Shown here piece by piece: positions 22,799 through 33,113 of a stretch of DNA of 64,000 nucleotides; the stretch's first letter is position 1, and every line of letters begins with the position of its first letter. Under the pieces are notes generated by a model. It searched no databases. It was not told where the DNA came from and saw only the letters and a program-made list of their open reading frames with translations. The stretch spans positions 2,293 to 66,292 of the forward strand of contig NZ_CP046190.1 of NCBI RefSeq assembly GCF_012568445.1, given 5' to 3'. This DNA comes from Enterobacteriaceae endosymbiont of Donacia vulgaris. GTDB taxonomy: Bacteria > Pseudomonadota > Gammaproteobacteria > Enterobacterales > Enterobacteriaceae. The position numbers and the translations under genes are program-made.

Positions 22799-25432
22799 AT
22801 GGGAAGTAGAATAGAAGAAGTACGTAAAATGTTTTTAGAATTTTTTTCTACAAAAAAACATAAAATAATAGAAGGTAGTTCTTTAATACCTTATAATGAT
22901 ACATCATTATTATTTACAAATGCAGGTATGAATCAGTTTAAAGAATATTTTTTAGGATATAAAAAACCTCCTTATCCAAGAATTACTACAGTTCAAAAAT
23001 GTATACGAGTAGGAGGAAAACATAATGATTTAGAAAATGTTGGTTTTACAAATAGACATCATACATTTTTTGAAATGTTAGGAAATTTTAGTTTTGGAGA
23101 TTATTTTAAACAAGAAGCAATTTCTTATGCATGGGAATTATTAACTGATTCTAAATGGTTTAACTTAAAAAAAGAAAAAATATATATAACAGTATATTAT
23201 ACAGATATAGAAACATATAATATTTGGCATAAAAATATTGGTATTTCTAAAAAAAATATCTTTTTAAGAAAAGACAAAAATAATGAAATATATAATTCTG
23301 ATAATTTTTGGCAAATGTCAGATACAGGACCTTGTGGCCCTTCTACTGAAATTTTTTATGATTTAGGTTGTAATTTAAAGGGAAATATTCAAAATAACTT
23401 GTTAGGAGATCGTTTTATTGAAATATGGAATATTGTATTTATACAATTTAATAAAAATTTAAAAGGAGAATTAATCCCTTTATCAATAAAATCAGTTGAC
23501 ACAGGTATGGGATTAGAACGTATTAGTTCTATTTTAGAGGGAGTTAATTCAAATTATCAATTATATTTTTTTAGAAAAATAATTAAAGATATAAATAATT
23601 TTATTAAAAATCAAGATTTAAAACATAACTCACTAAAAGTTATAGCTGATCATATTAGATCTTCTGTTCATTTAATATTAGAAGGTATTGTACCTAGTAA
23701 TGAAAAAAGAGGGTATGTATTAAGAAGAATTATTAGAAGAGCTATAAATCATGGTAGAATTTTAGGTAAAAAAGAAACATTTTTTTATAGATTAGTAAAA
23801 ATATATATTAAATATATTAATGATAAAGAAAAAAATATTTTATATAAAAAATATGATAATATTATTAATATAATTAAAAATGAAGAAGAAAATTATAATA
23901 AAATTATAAAATCAGGAATTTTATTATTAGATAAAGAAATTAAAAAATTAAAAAAAAAATATTTATCCGGAGAGAAAATATTTTATTTATATGATACATT
24001 TGGATTATCTCCTGATTTAATAGAAAATATATGTATAAATAAAAAAATTAATATTGATAAAAAAGAATTTATAAAATACATGGATATTCAAAAAAAAAAT
24101 TCAAGAAAAAAAAATTTTTTTGAAAAAAAAAATTTTTTTTATTATAAAAATAAAATTTCAAAATTTAACGGATATGAAAATTTTGTTATTTATAGTAAAA
24201 TAATTGATATATACTTAAATGAGAAATTAGTAGATAAAATAATTACAGGAGATCAAGGAGAAATAATATTAGATATTACTTCTTTTTATGGAGAATCTGG
24301 AGGACAAATAGGTGATATAGGATTTTTAGAAAAAGATAAAAAAAATATATTTCAAGTTTATAATACGAAAATACAAGGAAATTTAATTATTCATATTGGT
24401 AAAATGATTTTAGGAACATTAAAAACTAATGATTATTTATATTCTAAAATAAATATATCAAATCGCATACTAATTAGTAGAAATCATTCTGCAACACATT
24501 TATTACATTCTATCTTACGTAAAAAATTTGGTAATTATGTCCAACAAAAAGGATCTTTCATTACTAATAAATACTTAAGGTTTGATTTTTCATATAATAA
24601 TTCTTTAGTATTAAAAGATATTTTTGATATTGAAAAACAAGTAAATACTTATATTTTCCAAAATATACCTATAAAAACATATTTGATAGAAAAAAATAAA
24701 ATACAAGATAATAATATTATTGCTTTATTTAATAATCAATACAGTGATATTGTACGAATTGTAGATATTAAAGATATTTCAAAAGAATATTGTTGTGGAA
24801 CACATGTATTAAATACTCAAGAAATTGGTTTTTTTATAATTACAAAATTTTTAAATATCGCCAGTGGCATAAAACGTATACATGCTATTACTCATAATTT
24901 TGCATTAGAATATATACAAAAACAGAATAAAAATATTAAATATATTTCCAATATCTTTAAAACAGATGAAAAAAATTTAATAAAAAATATTTTATTAAAC
25001 AAAAAAAAAGTTAATATATTAAAATGTAATATTAAAGAATTAGAACAATATATTATTTTAAAAGAAGAAAAATTTTTATTAAAAAATAAAATTTTATTAA
25101 ATAATATTAATTTAATAATAAGTAAAATATATAATTTTCATCCAAAATTATTTAATTATATTATAAAAAAATTATTAAAAAAATTTAAAAAAGTAATAAT
25201 TTTTTTATCTACAAAATGGGAAAATAAAATATTTTTTGTAATAAAAATTACAAAAGATCTTTCTAAAACAATAAATATTATGGAAATTATTAAAAAAAAT
25301 TTAGATAAAAATGTTTGTAAAATAAATGGATGTGTTAATATGGCACAAGGAAATATTAATCTCAATGAAGATAAATATTATTTTTTTTTATCTAAGATAA
25401 GATTATTTATTTTGAATAAAATAAATAAATAA
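22799..25432 (+). CDS. alaS: Alanyl-tRNA synthetase
   Basis: Class II synthetase with an editing domain. I favour ATG 22799 (MGSRIEEVRK), 11 nt after AAGGA; an in-frame ATG at 22790 is only 2 nt from it. It has 877 residues (E. coli 876). The catalytic core (TNAGMNQFK, RHHTFFEMLGNFSFGDYF) is well kept. The editing-domain zinc motif HSATHLLH plus CCGTH is intact. The C-terminal coiled region and DHH-like tail are strongly diverged. It contains several runs of 8-10 adenines, notably around 24090-24140, which are slippage-prone sites. Confidence 0.97.
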   Translation: MGSRIEEVRKMFLEFFSTKKHKIIEGSSLIPYNDTSLLFTNAGMNQFKEYFLGYKKPPYPRITTVQKCIRVGGKHNDLENVGFTNRHHTFFEMLGNFSFGDYFKQEAISYAWELLTDSKWFNLKKEKIYITVYYTDIETYNIWHKNIGISKKNIFLRKDKNNEIYNSDNFWQMSDTGPCGPSTEIFYDLGCNLKGNIQNNLLGDRFIEIWNIVFIQFNKNLKGELIPLSIKSVDTGMGLERISSILEGVNSNYQLYFFRKIIKDINNFIKNQDLKHNSLKVIADHIRSSVHLILEGIVPSNEKRGYVLRRIIRRAINHGRILGKKETFFYRLVKIYIKYINDKEKNILYKKYDNIINIIKNEEENYNKIIKSGILLLDKEIKKLKKKYLSGEKIFYLYDTFGLSPDLIENICINKKINIDKKEFIKYMDIQKKNSRKKNFFEKKNFFYYKNKISKFNGYENFVIYSKIIDIYLNEKLVDKIITGDQGEIILDITSFYGESGGQIGDIGFLEKDKKNIFQVYNTKIQGNLIIHIGKMILGTLKTNDYLYSKINISNRILISRNHSATHLLHSILRKKFGNYVQQKGSFITNKYLRFDFSYNNSLVLKDIFDIEKQVNTYIFQNIPIKTYLIEKNKIQDNNIIALFNNQYSDIVRIVDIKDISKEYCCGTHVLNTQEIGFFIITKFLNIASGIKRIHAITHNFALEYIQKQNKNIKYISNIFKTDEKNLIKNILLNKKKVNILKCNIKELEQYIILKEEKFLLKNKILLNNINLIISKIYNFHPKLFNYIIKKLLKKFKKVIIFLSTKWENKIFFVIKITKDLSKTINIMEIIKKNLDKNVCKINGCVNMAQGNINLNEDKYYFFLSKIRLFILNKINK

Positions 25433-25562
25433 ATTAATTTCATTTAAAATTTCAATTAAAATTAATTAGATGTATTTAAAAATAAAATTTAAAATTATTA
25501 TTTTAAATAAATACGAATATAATAAATATTTTATTATATTTTATTTTTTTAAGGAGAAAAGG

Positions 25563-25754
25563 ATGCTTATTCTTACTCGCCGAGTAGGCGAAACACTTAT
25601 GATAGGTGATGAAGTTATAGTAACAGTATTAGGAATAAAAGGGAATCAAGTTCGAATAGGTGTTAATGCTCCTAGAGAAATTGCTGTTCATCGTGAAGAA
25701 ATATATCAACGTATACAAGCAGAGAAAAATCAAAAAACAAATTCGTTAAAATAA
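25563..25754 (+). CDS. csrA: Carbon storage regulator CsrA
   Basis: Homodimeric RNA-binding protein that controls translation by binding GGA motifs. The start is ATG 25563 behind AAGGAG; the longer frame upstream of it is untranslated leader. It has 63 residues (E. coli 61) and is almost identical to E. coli Csr[19 protein letters not shown] (1-18) and the [14 protein letters not shown] helix (42-55) are unchanged. RNA-contact Leu4 and Arg44 are present. The order alaS-csrA-serV-argV is the E. coli order. Confidence 0.97.
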   Translation: MLILTRRVGETLMIGDEVIVTVLGIKGNQVRIGVNAPREIAVHREEIYQRIQAEKNQKTNSLK

Positions 25755-25756
25755 AC

Positions 25757-25779
25757 TTATTTTTTTTATAAAAAAATAA
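25757..25779 (+). terminator. Possible A/T hairpin terminator after csrA
   Basis: About 10 bp of T-run/A-run pairing (25757-25766 with 25770-25779) directly after csrA and before the tRNA promoter. It has no G-C pairs, so it is weak. Confidence 0.3.
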
Positions 25780-25784
25780 TTAAT

Positions 25785-25812
25785 TTGACAAAGTTTTTAT
25801 AAAAGATATAAT
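25785..25812 (+). promoter_or_regulatory. Consensus sigma-70 promoter of tRNA-Ser/tRNA-Arg
   Basis: TTGACA (25785-25790) and TATAAT (25807-25812) both match the consensus perfectly, with a 16-nt spacer. Predicted transcription starts near 25819, about 15 nt before the mature tRNA-Ser. Confidence 0.8.
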
Positions 25813-25834
25813 ATTATATCTAGTAAATATAATT

Positions 25835-25921
25835 GGTGAGATGGCCGAGTGGCTTAAGGCGCACCCCTGCTAAGGGTGTATGTGGTTTTCTACATCGAGG
25901 GTTCGAATCTCTCTCTCACCG
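25835..25921 (+). tRNA. serV: tRNA-Ser (GCU)
   Basis: An 87-nt class II tRNA. Anticodon loop CTGCTAA (GCU) reads AGC and AGU. Acceptor GGTGAGA pairs with TCTCACC, the discriminator is G, and the variable arm is long. It is first in a Ser-Arg pair behind a consensus promoter. CCA is not encoded. Confidence 0.97.
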
Positions 25922-25934
25922 AAAAATATTCGAA

Positions 25935-26007
25935 GCATCCGTAGCTCAGGGGATAGAGCACTCGGCTACGAACCGAGTGGTCGGGGGTTCAAATCCTCCC
26001 GGATGCA
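25935..26007 (+). tRNA. argV: tRNA-Arg (ACG)
   Basis: A 73-nt tRNA with acceptor GCATCCG/CGGATGC and anticodon loop CTACGAA (ACG). It needs A34-to-inosine editing by TadA, which is encoded at 37220. The D-loop is one base shorter than in E. coli argV. CCA is not encoded. Confidence 0.97.
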
Positions 26008-26080
26008 GATATAAAAAAGTTAAATATTTTTAGTTTTTACTTTTAAAATAGCAATCAAGTTATTATTCGATAATAAATAA

Positions 26081-26929
26081 TTAATTAGTTATTTTGGTTA
26101 TGTGTTTAGCTTCACGTAAAATATCATTAATTTCAGTTTTACTTAAAGTTTTTTTATCTACTTTTTTTACTATTATTACACAATATAAGTTATATTTACC
26201 ATCTTTAGATGGTAAACTACCAGGTACTACAACAGAATAACTAGGAATTACACCATAGTGAATTAAACCTGTTTCTCTATTATAAATTTTAGTACTTTGT
26301 CCTATATATACTCCCATTGAAATTACTGATCCTTTTTTTACAATTACTCCTTCTACTATTTCTGATCTTGCTCCTATAAAACAATTATCTTCAATAATAG
26401 TAGGTCTAGATTGTATTGGTTCTAAAACACCACCTATGCCTACTCCTCCTGAAATATGAACATTATTTCCTATTTGAGCACAAGAACCTATTGTAGACCA
26501 AGTATCTACCATAGTTTTTTTGCCTATAAAAGCACCTATATTAATAAATGAAGGCATTAATATTGTATTTTTAGAAATAAAAGATCCATATCTTACTACA
26601 GTAGGTGGTATAATACGACATTTTATTTTTTCAAAATCATGGATTTTAAAATTATTATCAAATTTTAAAGGTATTTTATCGTAAAAATTATTATATGTAC
26701 CTTTAAAAATCAAATTTTGATTAATATGAAAATATAATAATATTGCTTTTTTTATCCATTCATGAACTATCCAATTTTTCTTAATATTTTCAGCTACTCT
26801 AATTATACCTTTATCTAAAAATTTAATTACTTTATTAATATTATTGATAACTTCTTTATTTTTTAATAAATTATTATTTTTTTCATATTCCGAAAAATAA
26901 TTTTCTATAATATCTTTAATATATTTCAT
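26081..26929 (-). CDS. dapD: Tetrahydrodipicolinate N-succinyltransferase DapD
   Basis: Succinyl-CoA-dependent step of the DAP/lysine pathway. It has 282 residues (E. coli 274). An N-terminal helical domain precedes the left-handed beta-helix of hexapeptide repeats (about 105-235: [34 protein letters not shown]), followed by the C-terminal cap with PGSLPSKDG. It works with dapA and dapB, also in this window, to supply meso-DAP for murein and lysine. Confidence 0.97.
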   Translation of the reverse strand: MKYIKDIIENYFSEYEKNNNLLKNKEVINNINKVIKFLDKGIIRVAENIKKNWIVHEWIKKAILLYFHINQNLIFKGTYNNFYDKIPLKFDNNFKIHDFEKIKCRIIPPTVVRYGSFISKNTILMPSFINIGAFIGKKTMVDTWSTIGSCAQIGNNVHISGGVGIGGVLEPIQSRPTIIEDNCFIGARSEIVEGVIVKKGSVISMGVYIGQSTKIYNRETGLIHYGVIPSYSVVVPGSLPSKDGKYNLYCVIIVKKVDKKTLSKTEINDILREAKHITKITN

Positions 26930-27012
26930 ATAATTTTATTATTAAAATTTTTTTAATTAAAATATGCGTATTGTTCAATAACAATATCATTTATTTGATA
27001 AATAAACAAATT

Positions 27013-29100
27013 TTAATATTTTTCAAAATTACTTATTTGATTAAGTAAATAAATTATTTTATTTTCATTAATAATTTTAATATTAAATTTAGTTGCTTTT
27101 AATAATTTTGAACTTGGTTTTATACCTAAAATTAGGATATTTGTTTTTTTACTAATATTATTATTTATAATTGCTCCTAATATCCTTAATTGATTGACAA
27201 GATTATATCTTGTTATAAATTTAAATCTTCCAGTAATAACTATTTTTTTTTGATAAAAAAAATTTTTTTTTGAAATATTATTAGTATAGATAATATCTAT
27301 TTTTTTTAATAAGTTTTGAATAATATTTATATTATGTTTTTTTTTAATATAATTTAATATATTTAATGCAGTTTTTTCTCCTATATTCGTAATATTTTGT
27401 AATTTAATTAAATTAGTATTTAAAAAATCTTCTAACGTTTTAAAAAAAAATGATATAATATTAGAAGTTACTATCCCTACTTCAGGAATTCCTAAAGAAA
27501 ATAAAAATCTATTAAATGTAACTTTATGTTTTTTTTTTAAACATTTTAAAATTTTTTCAATAGATTTATTTCCTAAATTTTCTATTTTAGATAAAACAAA
27601 ATTATTTAAATTTAATAAATCTACAGAATTTTTTATTAAATTTTTATCTACTAATTTATCAATTAATTTTTCACCAATAAAACTAATATTCATAGCATTT
27701 CTTGAAATAAAATGTTTTAAATATGCTTTTAATTGAGCTTTACAAAATAGTTCTGACGTACAATATAAAATATTATTTTTTTTCTTATTTAAAATAGAAT
27801 TACAACTAGGACACCTTTTAGGTATCAAAATATTTTTTCTTTTTCTTGTACATTTTTCATTAATTACAACATTAGTAACTTTAGGTATTACATCACCACA
27901 TCTTTGTATTATAATCTTATCCCCAATTTTTAAATTTAATCTTTTTATTTCATTAATATTATATAATGTAGCAAAATTAATATTTACTCCATTAATATTT
28001 ACTGTATGAAAATTAGCAATTGGAGTAAGAATTCCTGTACGTCCAATTTGGAAAATTACTTTTTTTAATGATGTTAATTTTTCTTGTGAAGGAAATTTAT
28101 AAGCAATAGCCCATTTAGGTGCATGATTTGTACATCCAAAAATATTTTGTTTTTTTATATTATTTATTTTAATAACAATACCATCAATATTATAAGGTAA
28201 AAAATATCTCTTTTTTTTAAAATATTTATAAAAATTAATAATTTCATAGTAAGAAGAATAAACTTTTGTATGTTTACATATAGGAATTCCATAATATTGT
28301 AATTTTTTTAATATTTCTTGTTGATTTAAAAAAAAATTTTTATTTGTAAAACCAATTCCATAACTAAAAAAATTTAATAAATTAAAAATTTTTTTATTAA
28401 TATTTTTATTTAATTTTAATATTCCTAATGTAGCACTTCTTGTATTACTAAATAATTTATTTTGATTTAATTTTTTTTGATTTAATAATTTAAATTTTTT
28501 TTTTGTTATAAATATTTCACCTCTTACTTCTAATATATTTGGTAAATTTTTTCCCTTTAAAATATGAGGTATATTTTTAATTTGTAATACATTTTTTATA
28601 ATATTTTCTCCAATATTGCCATCTCCTCTTGTTATAGCACTAACTAAATAACCATTTTTATATAATAAATTAATTGCTATACCGTCAAATTTTAATTCAC
28701 AACAAAAACTAGAGCTATTTATTCTTTTATTAATAGGGGAAAAAAATTTTTTAAATAAATTATTTTCATTAAAAACATTATTTAATGATAGCATGGGTAT
28801 TTTATGTTTTTTTTTTTTTTGTAATATATATGATTTAACTTTTGCACCTACTAATTGAGTAGGTGAATTTTTATTTTTTAAATAAGGATATAAATGTTCT
28901 AATTTTATTAATTGAGTTAATAATTTATCATATTGATAATCAAGAATATTAGAATTATTTAATATATAATATCTATAATTATAGTTGTTAATTATTTTAC
29001 GTAATTTAATTACTTTTTTTCTTAAATAAAAAAGTCTATAAATTTTGTATAAAATATTTATTAATTTTATTATATGAAATTTTATATTTTTTTTTTCCAT
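27013..29100 (-). CDS. ligA: NAD-dependent DNA ligase LigA
   Basis: Seals nicks in Okazaki-fragment joining. It has 695 residues (E. coli 671). The adenylation lysine is in KFDG (137-140), followed by the TRGDG motif. The OB fold precedes a four-Cys zinc finger (CPSC...C...C), helix-hairpin-helix repeats and the C-terminal BRCT domain (VITGRFKFITRYN). About 22 extra N-terminal residues precede the conserved start of the family; since no nearby ATG fits, a non-ATG start further in is possible. The first 19 nt overlap the 3' end of cysS. Confidence 0.96.
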   Translation of the reverse strand: MEKKNIKFHIIKLINILYKIYRLFYLRKKVIKLRKIINNYNYRYYILNNSNILDYQYDKLLTQLIKLEHLYPYLKNKNSPTQLVGAKVKSYILQKKKKHKIPMLSLNNVFNENNLFKKFFSPINKRINSSSFCCELKFDGIAINLLYKNGYLVSAITRGDGNIGENIIKNVLQIKNIPHILKGKNLPNILEVRGEIFITKKKFKLLNQKKLNQNKLFSNTRSATLGILKLNKNINKKIFNLLNFFSYGIGFTNKNFFLNQQEILKKLQYYGIPICKHTKVYSSYYEIINFYKYFKKKRYFLPYNIDGIVIKINNIKKQNIFGCTNHAPKWAIAYKFPSQEKLTSLKKVIFQIGRTGILTPIANFHTVNINGVNINFATLYNINEIKRLNLKIGDKIIIQRCGDVIPKVTNVVINEKCTRKRKNILIPKRCPSCNSILNKKKNNILYCTSELFCKAQLKAYLKHFISRNAMNISFIGEKLIDKLVDKNLIKNSVDLLNLNNFVLSKIENLGNKSIEKILKCLKKKHKVTFNRFLFSLGIPEVGIVTSNIISFFFKTLEDFLNTNLIKLQNITNIGEKTALNILNYIKKKHNINIIQNLLKKIDIIYTNNISKKNFFYQKKIVITGRFKFITRYNLVNQLRILGAIINNNISKKTNILILGIKPSSKLLKATKFNIKIINENKIIYLLNQISNFEKY

Positions 29101-30488
29101 ATTGTTCCAATATCTGTATCTTCTAAAATAATATTTTTATTTCTTAATTGATTTCTAATTAAATCAGCCTTATCCCATAATTTATTTTTACGAGCAATAT
29201 TACGTTTTTTAATTAATTCTTTAATTTTATCTTTACTATAAAAATTAAATAAATCTTTATTATCTTGTAAATATTTTTTAGGATTATAAAATAAAATTCC
29301 TAAAATATTACCTAATTTCTTTAATTTTGAAATATAATAATTAGTAATTAAATATTTTTTATTTCTATAATAAATATTAATTTTTTTAGATATTTTAAAT
29401 AAAATACTATATGCTTTAGGAGTATTAAAATCATTATTCATAGCATTATAAAATTGTTGTTCTAATAAAAAAAAATTATTTTTAATATTTTGTATATTAA
29501 AAGATTTTTTTTTATAAAATAAAGAAGTATATAATTTTTTTATAGTTATTTGTGCTTGTTTTAATTTAATTTCATCAAATATAATAGGACTACGATAATG
29601 AGTGGCCGTTAAAAAATATCTAATAACTTCTCTATCATATTTTAATAATAAATCTTTTATTTTAAAAGTATTTTTTAAAGATTTAGACATTTTTTTATTA
29701 TTAATTATAATCATTCCTGTATGTATCCAATAATTAACATAAAATTCTGGATCAATACAAGTAGATTGTGCAATTTCATTTTCATGATGAGGAAATATTA
29801 AATCATTACCTCCTCCATGTATATCAAAACATTTTCCTAAATATTTACGACTTAAAGTTGAACATTCTATATGCCATCCTGGACGTCCATACCCCCATGG
29901 AGAATTCCAGCCTATATTTAATTTATTAGTTAGTTTCCATAAAATAAAATCTTTATAATTTTGTTTAAAATTAATATTCTTAATTTTTATATTTGATTGT
30001 AATAAATTTATATTTTGTTTAGATAAAATCCCATATTTTGGATATTTTTTTACGGAAAACATAATATCACCATTTTTAGCAATATATGCAATATTATTTA
30101 GTAATAATTTTTTTATTATAAAAATAATATCCTTTATATGATCAGTAACTTTTGGTTCAAAATTAGGTAATAATATATTTAAATTATTAAAATCTTCTGA
30201 TATTTTATCAATTATTTGTTTTGTAATAGAATATATGTCTTTATTTTCGTTATTTACTAAATGTATAATTTTATCATCAATATCAGTAATATTTCGGATA
30301 TAATAGACTTCATAATTTAAAAATTTTAAATATCTAATAATAATATCAAATACAATAAAAGTTCTGCCATGCCCAATATGGCATATATCGTATGGAGTAA
30401 TACCACATACATATATTTTTACTTTTCTTTTATTAATAGGAATAAATATTTCTTTTTTTTTACTTAATGTATTAAAAATTTTTAACAT
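29082..30488 (-). CDS. cysS: Cysteinyl-tRNA synthetase
   Basis: Class I synthetase. It has 468 residues (E. coli 461). The zinc ligand Cys28 is in CGITPYD and the HIGH motif is HIGH (37-40). The zinc site GWHIECS and the KMSKS motif are intact. The tail overlaps ligA, so the two are probably translated from one message. Its substrate tRNA-Cys is at 62824. Confidence 0.97.
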   Translation of the reverse strand: MLKIFNTLSKKKEIFIPINKRKVKIYVCGITPYDICHIGHGRTFIVFDIIIRYLKFLNYEVYYIRNITDIDDKIIHLVNNENKDIYSITKQIIDKISEDFNNLNILLPNFEPKVTDHIKDIIFIIKKLLLNNIAYIAKNGDIMFSVKKYPKYGILSKQNINLLQSNIKIKNINFKQNYKDFILWKLTNKLNIGWNSPWGYGRPGWHIECSTLSRKYLGKCFDIHGGGNDLIFPHHENEIAQSTCIDPEFYVNYWIHTGMIIINNKKMSKSLKNTFKIKDLLLKYDREVIRYFLTATHYRSPIIFDEIKLKQAQITIKKLYTSLFYKKKSFNIQNIKNNFFLLEQQFYNAMNNDFNTPKAYSILFKISKKINIYYRNKKYLITNYYISKLKKLGNILGILFYNPKKYLQDNKDLFNFYSKDKIKELIKKRNIARKNKLWDKADLIRNQLRNKNIILEDTDIGTIWKKKI

Positions 30489-30606
30489 TGCTTTTTTCTT
30501 AATTAAATGATATAAATAATTTTATATTAATTTTTTTTTTGTGTAATATTTTTTTATAAAAATTAAATTTTTATAAAAAATTAATTAAATTATTTTAAAG
30601 AAAATT

Positions 30607-31992
30607 TTAAATATTTTCATTATTATAATAATCTGAATAATTATCAAAACGTGTAATTTGATTATTAAAAATTAATTTTATGGTTCCAATAGGTCCATTT
30701 CTTTGTTTTCCTATGATAATTTCAGCTATACCATGTAAATTAGTATTTTCATTATATACTTCATCTCTATAAATAAACATAATCAAATCTGCATCTTGTT
30801 CAATTGACCCAGATTCTCTTAAATCAGAATTCATAGGTCTTTTATCAGATCTTTGTTCTAAAGATCTATTTAATTGAGATAAAGCAACAACTGGGACATG
30901 TAATTCTTTAGCTAATGATTTTAAAGAACGTGAAATTTCAGATATTTCTAGTGTTCTATTAAAAGATAAAGAAGGTACTTTCATTAATTGTAAATAATCT
31001 ACCATTATTAAACTTAAACCATTATGTTCTCTAAATACTCTCCGGGAACGTAATCTAATTTCTGTTGGAGTTAATTCTGAAGAATCATCAATATATATAT
31101 TTTTTTTTTTTAGTAAAATTCCCATAGTATTAGATATTTTTTTCCAATCATTATCATTTAATTGTCCTGTTCTAATTTTACTTTGATTTACGCGAGAAAG
31201 AGAGGCTAACATACGAATCATAATCTGTTCACAAGGCATTTCTAAACTGAATATTAATACAGGTTTATCTTGAGATATTGCTGTATATTCACAAATATTC
31301 ATTGCAAGTGTAGTTTTACCCATAGCAGGACGTGCCGCAATAATTATTAAATCAGAATTTTGTAATCCTGATGTTTTTTTATTTAATTCATGATATCCAG
31401 TATCTATTCCTGTAATTCCTTTCTGAGGTGCATTATAAAATGATTCAATTTTAGATATAGTAACTTCTAAAATTTCTTCTAAATTTTTAGGTTTAGTATT
31501 TTTATAAAATCTTTTTTCTGCAATTTTAAACACACGAGATTCTGCTAAATTTAATAAATCTTCACTATTTCTGCCATTTGGATAATATCCAGCTTCAGCT
31601 ATTTCATTAGCAACAGATATCATTTCTCTAATTATAGCACGTTCATGAACAATATCAGCATAAGCATATATGTTTGATATACTAGGAATATTTTTGGATA
31701 ATTCAGCTAAATACGCAAATCCTCCTACTTGATTTAATTTTTTTTTATTTTCTAAAGATTCAGATAATGTTATTAAGTCTATAGGTTTTCCTAATTCTAT
31801 TAAAGAATTCATTTCATTAAAAATTATTTTATGTGATAAAATAAAAAAATCATCTACTATTATTTTTTCTATAATACGATCCCAGCGATTATTATCTAAC
31901 ATTAATCCTCCTAATATTGACTGTTCTGCTTCTAAAGAATGTGGAGGAGTTTTTATATTTTCAATTTGTAAATCTTTTTTAAATTGTTTCAT
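30607..31992 (-). CDS. dnaB: Replicative DNA helicase DnaB
   Basis: Hexameric 5'-3' helicase at the replication fork. It has 461 residues (E. coli 471). The N-terminal DnaG-interaction domain starts PPHSLEAEQSILGGLM (16-31). The RecA-like motor has Walker A RPAMGKTT (221-228), Walker B (LIMVDYLQLM) and the arginine-finger region (QRSDKRPMNSDLRESG). Conservation is high, as expected of an essential replication gene. Confidence 0.98.
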   Translation of the reverse strand: MKQFKKDLQIENIKTPPHSLEAEQSILGGLMLDNNRWDRIIEKIIVDDFFILSHKIIFNEMNSLIELGKPIDLITLSESLENKKKLNQVGGFAYLAELSKNIPSISNIYAYADIVHERAIIREMISVANEIAEAGYYPNGRNSEDLLNLAESRVFKIAEKRFYKNTKPKNLEEILEVTISKIESFYNAPQKGITGIDTGYHELNKKTSGLQNSDLIIIAARPAMGKTTLAMNICEYTAISQDKPVLIFSLEMPCEQIMIRMLASLSRVNQSKIRTGQLNDNDWKKISNTMGILLKKKNIYIDDSSELTPTEIRLRSRRVFREHNGLSLIMVDYLQLMKVPSLSFNRTLEISEISRSLKSLAKELHVPVVALSQLNRSLEQRSDKRPMNSDLRESGSIEQDADLIMFIYRDEVYNENTNLHGIAEIIIGKQRNGPIGTIKLIFNNQITRFDNYSDYYNNENI

Positions 31993-32057
31993 TCAATTAT
32001 TTATTACCATTTATCAATATAATTTTTAATTTATTTAAAAAATAAAAATAAAATATA

Positions 32058-33041
32058 TTATTTATGTTTTATATAACACAAAGCATTTTTTAATATATCT
32101 AAACTATTATTTTTTAAAGAATTTGTTTTGTTAAAAATAAAATTTTTAAAAGCATGCGATCCATTAATACCATAAAAAATATTTAATAAAGGAGTAATAA
32201 TAGTTCTTAAAGGGACACCTTTATTTAATTCTGATTTTATATAGGGAAACATAGATTTTATTATTATTAAAGGATCTTTAATAATAGTTTTTTTTATATT
32301 GTAAATATGTTTATCTATATTTATTAATATCATTGGATTTTTAAAAACTTCTCTACCAATCATTACTCCATCAACATATTTTAAATGTTCTTTTATATTT
32401 AATAAAGTTTTAATCCCACCATTAATTGAGATTTTTATATTTGGAAAATTTTTTTTTATTTTATAAATAATTTTATAATTTAATTTAGGAATAATTAAAT
32501 TTTTTCTCGTATTAATTTTTTTGTAAAGTAATGCTTTTCTAGCATGAATAATAAATCTTGTACAACCACTCTGAACCATTAAATCAATAAAATTATGTAG
32601 AAAATGATAATTATCATTATTATTAATACCAATACGCATTTTTATTGTAATAGGTATTGACACAGCATCACTCATAGATTTAATACAATTAGATACAATT
32701 ATTGGTTGAGATATTAAACATGCTCCAAAATTACCTTTTTGAGATCTTAAAGAAGGACATCCTAAATTTAAATTTATTTCTTTATATCCTATTTTTTCTG
32801 CTTTTTTCGCACATAAAGATAATAATTTTGGTTCATTACCAGCTAATTGTAATGCAAGATTATTCACATTATTATTTTCTAATAAAATTTTTGCATTATT
32901 TTTAATTAAATTAGAATGAATCATTTCAGTATATAAAAGTGATTTTTTTGTTAATTTGCGATAAAAATATCTACAATATTTATTAGTTTTTTTAAACATA
33001 GGTGCTACTTCAAATTTAAAATATGGATTTTTTTTTTTCAT
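32058..33041 (-). CDS. dusA: tRNA-dihydrouridine synthase DusA
   Basis: FMN enzyme reducing U20/U20a in tRNA D-loops. It has 327 residues (E. coli 330 for the revised start). The N-terminus contains APMFKKTNKYCRYF, and the catalytic Cys95 is in NLGCPS (92-97). The FGACLI segment (105-110) and NGGIKT are conserved. The subfamily is DusA rather than DusB/C because of the CRYF and LLYTEM signatures. dusA and dnaB are near neighbours in E. coli too. Confidence 0.94.
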   Translation of the reverse strand: MKKKNPYFKFEVAPMFKKTNKYCRYFYRKLTKKSLLYTEMIHSNLIKNNAKILLENNNVNNLALQLAGNEPKLLSLCAKKAEKIGYKEINLNLGCPSLRSQKGNFGACLISQPIIVSNCIKSMSDAVSIPITIKMRIGINNNDNYHFLHNFIDLMVQSGCTRFIIHARKALLYKKINTRKNLIIPKLNYKIIYKIKKNFPNIKISINGGIKTLLNIKEHLKYVDGVMIGREVFKNPMILINIDKHIYNIKKTIIKDPLIIIKSMFPYIKSELNKGVPLRTIITPLLNIFYGINGSHAFKNFIFNKTNSLKNNSLDILKNALCYIKHK

Positions 33042-33113
33042 ATTTATGCATTAACAAATGGAAATATTATTTAAATAAAATATTATAAAAGAATAAATAT
33101 TGATTTTAATAAA

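Noticed and set aside
25470-25562. N-terminal extension of csrA
   Set aside because: CsrA universally starts MLILTRR, the internal ATG has AAGGAG before it, and the extension is low-complexity leader.
25833-26033. Frame across the tRNA-Ser/tRNA-Arg pair
   Set aside because: It reads through two well-folded tRNA genes and has no ribosome-binding site or protein similarity.
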